Of a stretch of DNA of 18,894 nt, positions 1 to 8,414 are shown piece by piece. The notes beneath the pieces were generated by a model. It was not told where the DNA came from. It worked only from the letters and a program-made list of their open reading frames with translations, and ran no database searches. The translations under genes and the position numbers were made by a program. The DNA is from Haliea sp040222615 (GTDB taxonomy: Bacteria; Pseudomonadota; Gammaproteobacteria; Pseudomonadales; Halieaceae). The stretch's first letter is position 1. Every line of letters starts with the position of its first letter. The stretch is from positions 1 to 18,894 of the forward strand of contig NZ_JAVKCQ010000130.1 of the NCBI RefSeq assembly GCF_040222615.1, in the 5' to 3' direction.

Positions 1-1
1 G

Positions 2-1081
2 CTGCTGGACCTGTATCGCAGCTGGGGCTACCAGCTGGTGATCCCACCGCTAATGGAGTTTACGGAGTCCCTGCTGATCGGCCTGGGCCGGGACCTGGAT
101 CTGCTCACCTTCAAGATGACCGACCAGATCAGCGGCCGTACCCTGGGTATCCGCGCCGACATCACCCCCCAGGTAGCCCGGATCGACGCCCACAGCCTGG
201 CGCAGCCCGGCGTCACCCGCCTGTGCTACGCGGGCTCCACCCTGCACACCCGGCCCCAGTCCCTGCTGGCCTCACGCTCACCCATCCAGCTTGGCGCCGA
301 ACTCTATGGCGACGACAGCCTCGCTGCAGACGTGGAAGTGATCGCGCTTATGCTGGCAACGCTGGAGCATGCGGGGCTGGCCGACATTACCCTGGACCTG
401 GGGCATGTTGGCGTCTATGAAGCCGTGCTGGCGGAGGCGGGACTCTCCCCGGAGCAGGAAGCGGATGTATTTGATGCCCTGCAGCGCAAGTCGCGGCCCG
501 ATCTCGAGGAGGCCCTGGTGGGGCTCGACGGGCCGGTGGCCGGGCTGATTACCGGCTTGCTCGAGCTGCACGGCGATGCCGCCGTGCTGGCCCGGGCCCG
601 GGACCAGCTTGCCCAGGCGGCGCCGGCGGCCCTGGCCGCGGTGGCGGCGCTGGAAGCGGTGGCCGCGGCGGTGGAGCAGCGACACCCTGATCTGGCGATC
701 TACTTCGACCTGGCGGAGCTGCGCGGTTATCACTATCACACCGGCATGGTCTTTGCCGCCTATGTGCCGGGCCATGGCCAGGCACTCGCCAACGGCGGTC
801 GTTATAACGATGTGGGCAAGGTTTTTGGCCGGGCGCGCCCCGCCACCGGCTTCGCTACGGACCTCAAGGCCCTGATGGCCCTGTTCCCGGCGGCCGATGC
901 GGAGCGCGGCGCTATCAGCGCCCCCATTGCCGAAGCCCCCGCACTGCTGGCGCGCGTTGCTGCACTGCGCGCCGCCGGAGAGACGGTGATCAACTGCCTG
1001 GGAGCGGAGCCGGATCCGCGCTGCGACCGGGAGTTGGTGGAAGTTGCTGGCGAGTGGCTGGTACAGCCCCTCGCTTCCTGA
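2..1081 (+). CDS. hisZ: ATP phosphoribosyltransferase regulatory subunit HisZ, 5' end missing
   Basis: HisZ is a histidyl-tRNA synthetase-like protein without aminoacylation activity. It joins the short-form HisG to make the active first enzyme of histidine biosynthesis. The reading frame is open from base 2 and gives 359 residues; about 30 N-terminal residues lie outside the window, judging from the usual length of about 390. Class II synthetase-like features are visible: an early segment with FTESLLIGLGRDLDLLTFKM, then ITPQVARIDAH, then near the C-terminus LRGYHYHTGMVFAAYVPG and ANGGRYNDVG. The gene ends 23 bases before purA on the same strand, a neighbourhood common in gammaproteobacteria, so the two are probably co-transcribed. 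Nothing appears broken. The identification rests on family similarity recognised by eye. Confidence 0.95.
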   Translation: MLDLYRSWGYQLVIPPLMEFTESLLIGLGRDLDLLTFKMTDQISGRTLGIRADITPQVARIDAHSLAQPGVTRLCYAGSTLHTRPQSLLASRSPIQLGAELYGDDSLAADVEVIALMLATLEHAGLADITLDLGHVGVYEAVLAEAGLSPEQEADVFDALQRKSRPDLEEALVGLDGPVAGLITGLLELHGDAAVLARARDQLAQAAPAALAAVAALEAVAAAVEQRHPDLAIYFDLAELRGYHYHTGMVFAAYVPGHGQALANGGRYNDVGKVFGRARPATGFATDLKALMALFPAADAERGAISAPIAEAPALLARVAALRAAGETVINCLGAEPDPRCDRELVEVAGEWLVQPLAS

Positions 1082-1104
1082 TCAATCACACGAGTTGGAT
1101 GTTC

Positions 1105-2400
1105 ATGAGCAAGAATGTAGTAGTTCTCGGTACCCAGTGGGGCGATGAGGGCAAGGGCAAGATCGTTGACTTGCTGACCGACCAGGCCAGCGCAGTGGTC
1201 CGCTTTCAGGGTGGCCACAACGCCGGCCACACCCTGGTGATCGACGGCCAGAAGACCGTGTTGCACCTCATTCCCTCCGGTATCCTGCGGGCCAACGTGC
1301 GGTGCCTGATCGGCAACGGAGTGGTGTTGGCACCGGATGCCTTGCTGAAGGAAATTGGTGAACTGGAAGCCAAGGGTGTGCCGGTGCGTGAGCGCCTGAA
1401 AATTTCCCCCTCCTGTCCCCTGATCCTGCCCTACCACGTGGCACTGGACGTGGCCCGTGAAATCCGTCGCGGTGAGGCCAAGATCGGGACCACGGGGCGT
1501 GGCATCGGTCCCGCCTACGAGGACAAGGCCGCCCGTCGCGGGGTCCGCCTCGGCGACCTCAAGGACCCCGAGCGCTTTGCCACCAAGCTGCGGGAGGTCA
1601 TGGACTATCACAACTTCCAGCTGGAGCACTACTACAAGGTCGAGCCACTGGACTACGACACTGTGCTGCGCGAGACCCTGGCGATGGCCGGCGAGCTGCT
1701 GCCCATGGTGGCGGATGTCACCGCCCTGTTGCACGAGTGCCGCAAGACCGATGCCAACATCATGTTCGAGGGCGCCCAGGGCTCCTTGCTGGATATCGAT
1801 CACGGTACCTACCCCTTTGTTACCAGCTCCAACACCACGGCGGGAGGCACCGCCACCGGCTCTGGTTTTGGTCCGCTGTTCCTGGATTATGTGTTGGGTA
1901 TCACCAAGGCCTACACCACCCGGGTGGGTTCCGGGCCTTTTCCTACCGAGCTTTTTGATGCTACCGGCGCCTACCTGGCTTCCCGCGGCCACGAGTTCGG
2001 CGCCACCACCGGTCGCCCCCGCCGCTGTGGCTGGTTCGACGCGGTCGCTTTGCGCAATGCCGTGAACATCAACTCTGTGTCCGGCCTGTGCCTGACCAAG
2101 CTGGACGTACTGGACGGGCTGGAAACGATCCAGATCTGCGTCGGCTATGCGGACAGCAGCGGGAATGCCGTGCCGAACCCGGTTGATTCAGACGACTACG
2201 ACGGGTTGGTACCGGTGTATGAAGAGGTGCCGGGCTGGAGCGAATCCACCGTGGGCGCACGAACGCTGGAAGATTTGCCCCAGGCAGCGCGGGACTACAT
2301 CCACAAAATCGAGGAAGTGGTCGGTGCGCCCATCGACATTATTTCCACCGGGCCTGACCGGGTGGAGACCATTGTCCTGCGCCATCCCTTCGACGCCTGA
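1105..2400 (+). CDS. purA: adenylosuccinate synthetase
   Basis: PurA makes adenylosuccinate from IMP and aspartate using GTP, the first committed step from IMP to AMP, in the cytoplasm. The 431-residue protein has the usual length. The N-terminal phosphate loop QWGDEGKGK (residues 11-19) is present, with the catalytic Asp14 and with His42 in NAGHTLV. The GTGRGIGPAYEDKAAR-type segment, the TTGRPRRCGW segment and the C-terminal GPDR signature also fit the family. The ATG at 1105 was chosen because MSKNVVVLGTQWGDEGKGK is the normal N-terminus. An ATG two codons upstream (1099) and a longer frame from 1054, which overlaps hisZ, are less likely. It follows hisZ directly and converges with the MAPEG gene. 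Confidence 0.97.
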   Translation: MSKNVVVLGTQWGDEGKGKIVDLLTDQASAVVRFQGGHNAGHTLVIDGQKTVLHLIPSGILRANVRCLIGNGVVLAPDALLKEIGELEAKGVPVRERLKISPSCPLILPYHVALDVAREIRRGEAKIGTTGRGIGPAYEDKAARRGVRLGDLKDPERFATKLREVMDYHNFQLEHYYKVEPLDYDTVLRETLAMAGELLPMVADVTALLHECRKTDANIMFEGAQGSLLDIDHGTYPFVTSSNTTAGGTATGSGFGPLFLDYVLGITKAYTTRVGSGPFPTELFDATGAYLASRGHEFGATTGRPRRCGWFDAVALRNAVNINSVSGLCLTKLDVLDGLETIQICVGYADSSGNAVPNPVDSDDYDGLVPVYEEVPGWSESTVGARTLEDLPQAARDYIHKIEEVVGAPIDIISTGPDRVETIVLRHPFDA

Positions 2401-2401
2401 C

Positions 2402-2416
2402 CCGGGTTTTTCCCGG
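2402..2416. terminator. short hairpin between convergent purA and MAPEG genes
   Basis: A five-base-pair GC stem (CCGGG/CCCGG) encloses a TTTTT loop in the 18-base gap between the two convergent stop codons. It has no clear T-tract after the stem on either strand, so it is at best a weak bidirectional terminator. Confidence 0.3.
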
Positions 2417-2418
2417 CC

Positions 2419-2802
2419 TTACCAGAGGTGCGGCACCATGCCCCAGAGGGCGGTGCCCAGCAGCGCAATATTGGCGACAAAGCCGATGATCATCCCGGGG
2501 CCCCGCTTGGCCGGATCCTTGACGTAGCTGTTGCGGTAGAGGATCCGGCCGATCAGGAACGCCAGCCCGAGACCGGCCGCCACTTCGGGATTGAAGTAGA
2601 GGCCGCTCAGCCACAGGGCAGGCAGCGTTATCACCATCTGCTCCAGGGTATTCATCTGCACCCGGTAGGCGCGCTCGAAGTCAGGATCGCCGGAAACCGC
2701 TGGCGCAGCCAAACCGGAGCGGCCGCGCTGGGCGCCGCAGAGCATGATGAAGATCAGGTACTGCACCAGTATCAACAGGCTTACCAAAGCTACCAGGGCC
2801 AT
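2419..2802 (-). CDS. MAPEG family membrane protein
   Basis: The 127-residue protein is strongly hydrophobic and fits the four-helix inner-membrane fold of the MAPEG family (membrane-associated proteins in eicosanoid and glutathione metabolism). The family signature is clear in ERAYRVQMNTLEQM near residues 44-57, the region that contributes to glutathione binding in characterised members. Later segments GLAFLIGRILYRNSYVKDP and GFVANIALLGTALWG look like the third and fourth helices. Bacterial members have poorly defined substrates, so a glutathione-dependent activity is a family-level expectation only. The gene converges with purA and lies 65 bases downstream of the short AraC-like gene on the same strand. 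The start ATG has only a weak purine-rich ribosome site upstream. Confidence 0.88.
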   Translation of the reverse strand: MALVALVSLLILVQYLIFIMLCGAQRGRSGLAAPAVSGDPDFERAYRVQMNTLEQMVITLPALWLSGLYFNPEVAAGLGLAFLIGRILYRNSYVKDPAKRGPGMIIGFVANIALLGTALWGMVPHLW

Positions 2803-2867
2803 TGCGGAGTTTCCAGGCTGTGAGGGCCCCTCTTATACCGCCGGTGCCGCCGACTTGTCCAGCGCTG

Positions 2868-3263
2868 TCAGTAGTGGCGCAGCTTCCAGGTACTGAATCC
2901 GATACCCGTCCAGCGGCGAAAAGCCCGGTAGAAGCTGTTCACCTCCAGATAGCCCAGCTCATGGGCCAGGCATTTTCCCGGCCTCCAGTTGCTGCGCAGG
3001 GCCTGCTCGCAGCGGTACTGCCGGGCGCGATCCAGCAGGAACTGGTAGTGGGTGTGGTCGCTGCGCAGGCGGCGGCGAAGGGTCGTCGCACTCATGCCGA
3101 GCTCTGCCGCCACGGTGTCCACCCGCAGCCGCGACAGGTCCCCCCGCAGCAGGATATGCAGCACTCTGTCGGTAGTGCGTGATTCGGAATGGCGGCGGGC
3201 AGCGGTGGCGGGGCGGGCATCGCGCCAGCGGGCCGGATTGAGTGTGGTGTGAGTCTGTTCCAT
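2868..3263 (-). CDS. short AraC-type helix-turn-helix DNA-binding protein
   Basis: This 131-residue protein is essentially only the C-terminal DNA-binding half of an AraC/XylS regulator. Two helix-turn-helix motifs can be followed: VDTVAAELGMSATTLRRRLR for the first, then ECKCLAHELGY-like spacing into EVNSFYRAFRRWTG, the family's second recognition-helix signature (actual residues around the second turn are GKCLAHELGYLEVNSFYRAF). The usual N-terminal effector-binding and dimerisation domain (about 150-200 residues) is absent. The ATG at 3263 was chosen over one 23 codons upstream because AGGGAGG sits eight bases before it. The gene could be a natural stand-alone regulator or the remnant of a longer one. 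Its target is unknown; the downstream MAPEG gene is a reasonable candidate. Confidence 0.8.
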   Translation of the reverse strand: MEQTHTTLNPARWRDARPATAARRHSESRTTDRVLHILLRGDLSRLRVDTVAAELGMSATTLRRRLRSDHTHYQFLLDRARQYRCEQALRSNWRPGKCLAHELGYLEVNSFYRAFRRWTGIGFSTWKLRHY

Positions 3264-3442
3264 CACCAGAACCTCCCTGTTCAGGTTATTGCAGATATGT
3301 GTGCGGCACCCTGCCCGTCCTGGCTGCTTCATCCCTGTAGCAGCAGGTGGCAGTTTTGAGGTGCCGGACTAAAAACATAGCAGAGAATCGGCGGTATCGC
3401 CGGGGCGTCGGGGCGGCTGGACGCAATTGGTGAAAAGCGGCG

Positions 3443-5422
3443 TTAGTGGATTGCTGCCGGTTGATTGTCGAGGACATCGGGCAGCGGACAGTCCATGGCC
3501 GCGGCGATGCTTGCCAGCAGCTCCCGCTCGACCGGGCTTAACTGCCCGTCGGCACTGGCGGCCCTGCTCATGGCCTTCAGTAGTTTTGGTTTGAGCAGCG
3601 GGTAGCAGTCCGCGAGCTGCTGCACAGACCGGGCGAAAGCCTCCAGGCTGCAATCTTCTGCCGCCAGCAGCTGGAGCCTGGGGTAGCCCAGCTCGTCCGC
3701 TGCGAGGCGGAATGTGGTGACGGCCTCGCCGCTGCCGTGGTGGGCCAGCATGGACAGCACCATCCGCAGCGGGTAGCGGACCTTGTCGAGGCTGCGATGG
3801 CGCGGGGTGGCCGGTTTCACCTGGATGAACTCAGGATCGAGGTAATGGCGCAGCAGCTGGTACAGGCACCACTCCAGCAGGTCGGTGCGTCGGTCGGCCC
3901 GGATCACCCCCAGCACTGTGCGCTTGAACCGTCGGTACTGGGCCAGCGACTGACTCTTCAGGGCCGGCAGACACAGCTCCAGCAGGGGCAGGCGCTGTCC
4001 GGGATCGAGTTGCGCCACACCTTCCTGGAGGGTGTGGGCCAGGTCCTCCAGGCCCTGGATGCCGCTGTCCCTGAGCAACCCGTACTGTTTGTCGCGGACA
4101 CTGGCCTGGGGGCTCAGGAGTATCGCCACTACCAGCGCGGTGGCGCCCAGGGGCTCGTGGCTGAAGCGCACGAAGGCCGGCGGCAGCTGACGGTGGCAGA
4201 CCGGTGTCTCTTCCATCTGCCCCGCTGGATCGCAAGCAAACTCGGCATCGGGAGCGGAATCGACCGGCGCCTGTTCCCGCGCAAGCTCGGCGGCGGCCAG
4301 GGCGGCCGTCACCAGTGCCGCGCGCCCAACCCCGACCTCGGCCGCACCCGGTTGCCGCGCATGCTCCTGATAATGCTCTACCCGTCGCTCAATGTACCGC
4401 CCGTTCCACTGCGGATCCAGGCGCTGGATTCGCCGCGGCAGTGGCGGGTGGGTGGCGAACAATTGCCACAGCTGGTGCCGGATCTGGCCAAAGAAGATAT
4501 GCGACATCTCGTCGGCCCTGGCGGCATGCACCAGCGAACCCGGGATATACCCGCCGATCACCTTGAGGGCATTGGCGATACCGCTGTTGTCGCGGGTGTA
4601 CTGCACCGCGCAGGCGTCGGCCAGGTATTCCTTCTGGCGGCTGATGGCGGCCTTGATGAAGCCCGCCGCGATCCCTCCCAACCAGCCGGTAATCCATAGC
4701 CCCAGCCCCAGCAGGGGCAAGGCCGGGCCGCCCGTGCTGCGGTCGCGATCGTTGCCGGTGCGGTGATGGCGGCTGGAGCGCAGCAGTATATGGCCGACAT
4801 CGCCGATGAAGGTTATGCCTTTGAGCAGCGCAGCCAGGCGCAAATTGAGGCGCATATCGCCATTGAGGATATGGCTGAACTCGTGGGCAATGACCCCCTG
4901 CAGTTCGTGGCGCTTGAGGTGCGTGATCGTGCCGCGGGTGACGCCGATCACGGCATCGGCGGGAGTGGTCCCGGCAGCGAAGGCGTTGATGCCCCGCTCG
5001 CCGTTCATGACGTAGACCGGCGGTACCGGCATGCCCGCAGCCAGGGCCATTTCATCGACGATGTTGAGGCAGCGGCGCTCAGCCGGGTCCAGGGTCTGTG
5101 GCAGCACCCGTGTCCCGCCCATGGCTTCCGCCACCACTTTGCCCCCGGATGCAAGCTGCAGCCATTTGACCAGGGCGACCAGCGCCACCGTGGCGCCAAC
5201 GCCCAGGCCGATACTGCCGAAGCGCGCCCAGTTGAAGTAGGCGAGGAATTCGCGCCAGCTCCCGCGCTGTCCGGCATACAGATTGTAGCCGTCGCCCCAC
5301 CAGAGGAAGGCGGCGACCATGGCATTGGTCAACAGGATCAGGGCGGCGACCGCGGCCAGGAACAGAATGGTCAGCAGGCGCGTGTTGCGCCGGGCCAGAT
5401 CCTGCTGGGCAAAGAAATCCAC
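3443..5422 (-). CDS. M48-family membrane metallopeptidase with long C-terminal extension
   Basis: A 659-residue membrane zinc endopeptidase related to HtpX. Two hydrophobic segments open the protein (about residues 17-40 and 69-88), a third lies near 235-258. The catalytic zinc motif HEFSH is at 180-184, and the third ligand is expected at Glu265 in RQKEYLADA, both as in M48 enzymes. HtpX itself is about 290 residues, so more than 350 residues are extra. Its last 50 residues contain AASADGQLSPVERELL, which resembles a TerB-like helical domain. The start is a GTG at 5422, the first start after an in-frame stop. The stop of lemA is 35 bases upstream on the same strand, so the two are probably one operon. 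LemA-M48 pairs are widespread and are thought to act in envelope protein turnover. Confidence 0.88.
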   Translation of the reverse strand: MDFFAQQDLARRNTRLLTILFLAAVAALILLTNAMVAAFLWWGDGYNLYAGQRGSWREFLAYFNWARFGSIGLGVGATVALVALVKWLQLASGGKVVAEAMGGTRVLPQTLDPAERRCLNIVDEMALAAGMPVPPVYVMNGERGINAFAAGTTPADAVIGVTRGTITHLKRHELQGVIAHEFSHILNGDMRLNLRLAALLKGITFIGDVGHILLRSSRHHRTGNDRDRSTGGPALPLLGLGLWITGWLGGIAAGFIKAAISRQKEYLADACAVQYTRDNSGIANALKVIGGYIPGSLVHAARADEMSHIFFGQIRHQLWQLFATHPPLPRRIQRLDPQWNGRYIERRVEHYQEHARQPGAAEVGVGRAALVTAALAAAELAREQAPVDSAPDAEFACDPAGQMEETPVCHRQLPPAFVRFSHEPLGATALVVAILLSPQASVRDKQYGLLRDSGIQGLEDLAHTLQEGVAQLDPGQRLPLLELCLPALKSQSLAQYRRFKRTVLGVIRADRRTDLLEWCLYQLLRHYLDPEFIQVKPATPRHRSLDKVRYPLRMVLSMLAHHGSGEAVTTFRLAADELGYPRLQLLAAEDCSLEAFARSVQQLADCYPLLKPKLLKAMSRAASADGQLSPVERELLASIAAAMDCPLPDVLDNQPAAIH

Positions 5423-5457
5423 GTCAGGCGCTCAGGCGAATGCTGCGCGACTGCCGC

Positions 5458-6054
5458 TCAGAAGCTGACCTTGGGTGCCGCCTGGATCTGGGCCGAGTCA
5501 TCGAATTCCAGCAACTGTGCGTCGCCGGGATGGCCGAAAGTCGCTGCCAATACCACCGGCGGGAAGCTCTGGCGGTAGGTGTTGTAGGTCATGACAGCAT
5601 CGTTGTAGCCCTGGCGGGCGAAGGCAACCCGGTTCTCGGTATTGGTCAGCTCCTCGGACAACTGCTGCATGTTCTCGCTGGCTTTGAGGTCCGGATAGGC
5701 TTCCATGGTGACGCTGAGCTTGCCGAGAGCGCCCTGCAGGGCGTTTTCCGCCCCGGCGAGCCTGGCCATGTCCGCGCCGCCGATATTGCCGGCACCCAGG
5801 GACTTGAGGATCGCCGCAGCTTCGTTGCGCGCCGTAGTCACCGCGTCCAGAGTCTCCCGCTCGTGGCTCATGTAAGCCCGGGCGGTTTCCACCAGGTTGG
5901 GGATGAGGTCGTAGCGCCGCTTCAGCTGTACTTCAATCTGGGCAAACGCGTTCTGGAACCGGTTCTTCAGCGTGACCAGCTGGTTGTAGATACCGATGAC
6001 GTAAATGACCAGGCCCAGCAGTACCAGCCAGGTTACGATGGTGGAAATTTCCAT
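5458..6054 (-). CDS. lemA: LemA family protein
   Basis: The 198-residue protein has one N-terminal membrane helix (about residues 5-22) followed by a coiled-coil-rich domain. The LemA signature is intact: YNQLVTLKNRFQNAFAQIEV, then QLKRRYDLIPNLVETARAYM around residues 43-62, then ARNEAAA. Many bacterial LemA proteins are encoded next to an M48 peptidase or a TPM-domain protein, and that is the case here: the M48 gene begins 35 bases downstream. The ATG at 6054 is supported by GGGAGG about eight bases upstream. The biochemical role of LemA is not established. An envelope scaffold or partner for the peptidase is an inference from the pairing. Confidence 0.93.
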   Translation of the reverse strand: MEISTIVTWLVLLGLVIYVIGIYNQLVTLKNRFQNAFAQIEVQLKRRYDLIPNLVETARAYMSHERETLDAVTTARNEAAAILKSLGAGNIGGADMARLAGAENALQGALGKLSVTMEAYPDLKASENMQQLSEELTNTENRVAFARQGYNDAVMTYNTYRQSFPPVVLAATFGHPGDAQLLEFDDSAQIQAAPKVSF

Positions 6055-6146
6055 GCCTGCGCCCTCCCGAGGCGGTGTACGGTCTGTCGATTCTACCTGA
6101 AAATTTCCTCGGGCTGCGGCAATTGGAGCACAGCGAATCCCGCCGT

Positions 6147-8279
6147 TCAGCTGCCGCCGGCGCTTACGGCTACCGGCACGCCGTTGACCGCCGCGTTGCC
6201 CGACAAGGCGTCCAGCAGCAGTTCATCGGTGACGTCGTTGCAGCTGACGCCGGCGTGGCGCACCGCGGTCTGCATGCGGATACCCGGGCGGTTGTGGCCG
6301 AACCCGTGGGGCAGGCTGACCACCCCCGGCATCATGTCCTCGCTGGCCTCCACGGTCACTGTTACCGCACCGGCCCTTGAACTCACGGTCGCCGCGGCAC
6401 CGTCCTGAATGCCCCGACGGTGCATGTCCCGCGGGTGCATCAGCAAGGTGCAGCGGTCCTTGCCCTTCACCAGGCGGCGGTAGTTGTGCATCCATGAATT
6501 GTTCGAGCGCACGTGGCGGCGCCCTATCAGCCGCAGCAGGTCATCGCCCTCGCCACTGTACTGGTCCCGGAGTCGCTGCAGGTCGGCCAGTGGCTGGGGC
6601 GTGGCGCAGTTGATGGTTTTGCCGGCGGTTTGCAAACGCTGCGGCAGCTGTGGCCGCAGTGGCCCCAGATCGATGCCCGAAGGATGCTGTCGCAGCTTCG
6701 CCAGGCTCAGGGCGTGGGGGCTGCCCTGGCGCTCGCCGTAGGGACCCATTTGCAGGCCCATATCGATAATCTCGTGTGGTGGCATGGCCGGCTGGCTGTC
6801 CTGGCCCAGCAGCTGCGCCACCCGGTTGCCCAGCTCGGCGAATATTTCCCAGTCGTGCAGCGCGCCCTCGGGTTTGGCGAACACCGCCTCGCTGTGCCGG
6901 GCAGTGTTGCGGATGGCGTTGATGTGAAAGGCGAGATCGTAGTGGTCGTGCTCCAGTGGCGAGGTGGGCGGGAGGATGATATCGGCGTGGCGGGTGGTCT
7001 CGTTCAGGTAGGGGTCCAGGCAGACCATGAATTCCAGCTGTTCCAGCGCCGCATCCAGCTGCCGACCGTTGGGCGTGGAAAGGACGGGGTTGCCGGCGCC
7101 GACGAACAGGGCTCGTATCCGGCCCTCCCCCGGGGTGGTGATTTCCTCCGCCATGGCTGCCGCGGGCAGCTCCCGGTCGAACTCCGGTAGCTTGCGCACC
7201 CGGCTGTGGTTGCGGCCAAACCCGCCGGGGCTGATGCTGCTGACCTGATCAACCGCCGGCAGGGTGAACAGGGACCCGCCCGGTTTGTCGAGGTTGCCGG
7301 TGGCGATGTTGAGCAGCTGCAGAAGCCACTGGCACAGGGTGCCGTAGGCCTGGGTGGAGACCCCCATGCGGCCATAACAGATGCCCGCGCCTGCGGCCGC
7401 GAGTTCACGGGCAATGCGTCGCGTGGTCGCCGGGTCAATACCGGTATGGCGGGCGGCGAATTCCGGCGTAAAATCAGCAATGGCGGCGGCCACTGTCTGC
7501 AGCCCGGTGACAAAGCCGCCGAGGGCGCCCGGGTCAACGAGGTCTTCGGCGAACAGGGTCTGCAGCAATGCCAGCAGGAACAGGGCATCGGTGCCCGGGG
7601 TAATGAACAGGTGCTCGCTGGCGAGCTGCGCTGTTTCCGTGCGCCGCGGGTCCACCACCACCAGCCTGGCGCCACGGCGCTTGAGGTCCTTGATCCGGCG
7701 GCGCACGTCGGGCACCGTCCAGATGCTGCCATTGGAGGCAATCGGGTTGGCGCCCAGCATCAGGAAATAGTCGCAGCGGTCGATATCCGGGATCGGGAAC
7801 AGGGACTTGTGTCCGAACAGCCACAGTGCGACCAGGTGGTGCGGCAGCTGGTCCACCGAGGTGGCGGAGAAGCGATTGCTGGTGCGGAAATGGCGGAACA
7901 GGTTTTTCTGGTGGGTCATCATGCCGTAGTTGTGGACGGTGGGGTTGCCCAGATAGACGCCGACGGCATCGACGCCATCGCGTTGGGCGATCTCCACCAG
8001 ACGCCTCGCGGTCGTATCCAGAGCTTGCTCCCAGCCGATATCCTGCCAGCTGTCCGCCGCACCGTTGCTGCCCCGGACTCGCTGCACCGGCCCTCGCAGG
8101 CGGTCCGGATCTTCGTGGATATCCTGTAGCGCTATCGCCTTGGGGCAGATGTGGCCTCGGCTCAGGGGGTCTTCCGGGTCGCCCTTGATCGACAGGACCT
8201 GCGTGCCATCGGTCTCGATGAGCAGACCGCAGATGGCTTCGCAGAGGTGACAGGCGCGATGGTGAATGGCTTTGGGCAT
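6147..8279 (-). CDS. molybdopterin-dependent oxidoreductase, formate dehydrogenase/nitrate reductase-like catalytic subunit
   Basis: The 710-residue protein belongs to the DMSO reductase superfamily. The N-terminal cluster motif is Cys10-x2-Cys13-x3-Cys17, with Cys45 in GHICPKA, which fits a single 4Fe-4S cluster. Pterin-binding segments follow, such as LGANPIASNGS (about 175-185) and VVDPRRTETA, and the C-terminal domain has HPRDMHRRGI and SLPHGFGHNRPG. No twin-arginine signal is seen, so a cytoplasmic location is likely. At the position where formate dehydrogenases carry Cys or selenocysteine, the protein reads SATSVDQLP (138-146), so Asp143 or Ser141 may be the metal-side residue and formate need not be the substrate. 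No electron-transfer subunit or cofactor gene adjoins it. Substrate unknown. Confidence 0.9.
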   Translation of the reverse strand: MPKAIHHRACHLCEAICGLLIETDGTQVLSIKGDPEDPLSRGHICPKAIALQDIHEDPDRLRGPVQRVRGSNGAADSWQDIGWEQALDTTARRLVEIAQRDGVDAVGVYLGNPTVHNYGMMTHQKNLFRHFRTSNRFSATSVDQLPHHLVALWLFGHKSLFPIPDIDRCDYFLMLGANPIASNGSIWTVPDVRRRIKDLKRRGARLVVVDPRRTETAQLASEHLFITPGTDALFLLALLQTLFAEDLVDPGALGGFVTGLQTVAAAIADFTPEFAARHTGIDPATTRRIARELAAAGAGICYGRMGVSTQAYGTLCQWLLQLLNIATGNLDKPGGSLFTLPAVDQVSSISPGGFGRNHSRVRKLPEFDRELPAAAMAEEITTPGEGRIRALFVGAGNPVLSTPNGRQLDAALEQLEFMVCLDPYLNETTRHADIILPPTSPLEHDHYDLAFHINAIRNTARHSEAVFAKPEGALHDWEIFAELGNRVAQLLGQDSQPAMPPHEIIDMGLQMGPYGERQGSPHALSLAKLRQHPSGIDLGPLRPQLPQRLQTAGKTINCATPQPLADLQRLRDQYSGEGDDLLRLIGRRHVRSNNSWMHNYRRLVKGKDRCTLLMHPRDMHRRGIQDGAAATVSSRAGAVTVTVEASEDMMPGVVSLPHGFGHNRPGIRMQTAVRHAGVSCNDVTDELLLDALSGNAAVNGVPVAVSAGGS

Positions 8280-8414
8280 GGCTGCGACCCTGGAGTCTGA
8301 CTTTCATTCCAGTGTAGCGGGTTTGGGCGGGGCGGTTAAGCGGCGCTGCCGCTGGCGACGGTTGCCGCTTTTGTGTAATCTCGGGAGAAGTGCCCAACTG
8401 TATTCAGGGAAACG
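8280..8414. promoter_or_regulatory. divergent promoter region between oxidoreductase and ATP-grasp operon
   Basis: The 135-base gap separates two genes transcribed away from each other, so it must hold both promoters. A small GC-rich hairpin (AGCGGC/GCCGCT) and a TAATCT element about 30 bases before the ATP-grasp start can be seen, but no convincing -35 partner could be matched. Confidence 0.4.

Noticed and set aside
1054..1104. A longer N-terminus for purA starting inside hisZ.
   Set aside because: The extra 17 residues do not resemble the family, and the canonical MSKNVVVLGTQWGDEGKGK start follows.
802..1992. A 396-codon open frame on the - strand opposite hisZ and purA.
   Set aside because: It is a shadow of GC-rich coding DNA: purA on the other strand has full family motifs, and the translation shows none.
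7206..8129. A 307-codon + strand frame inside the molybdenum enzyme gene.
   Set aside because: It is antisense to conserved pterin-binding motifs and has no recognisable domain or ribosome site.
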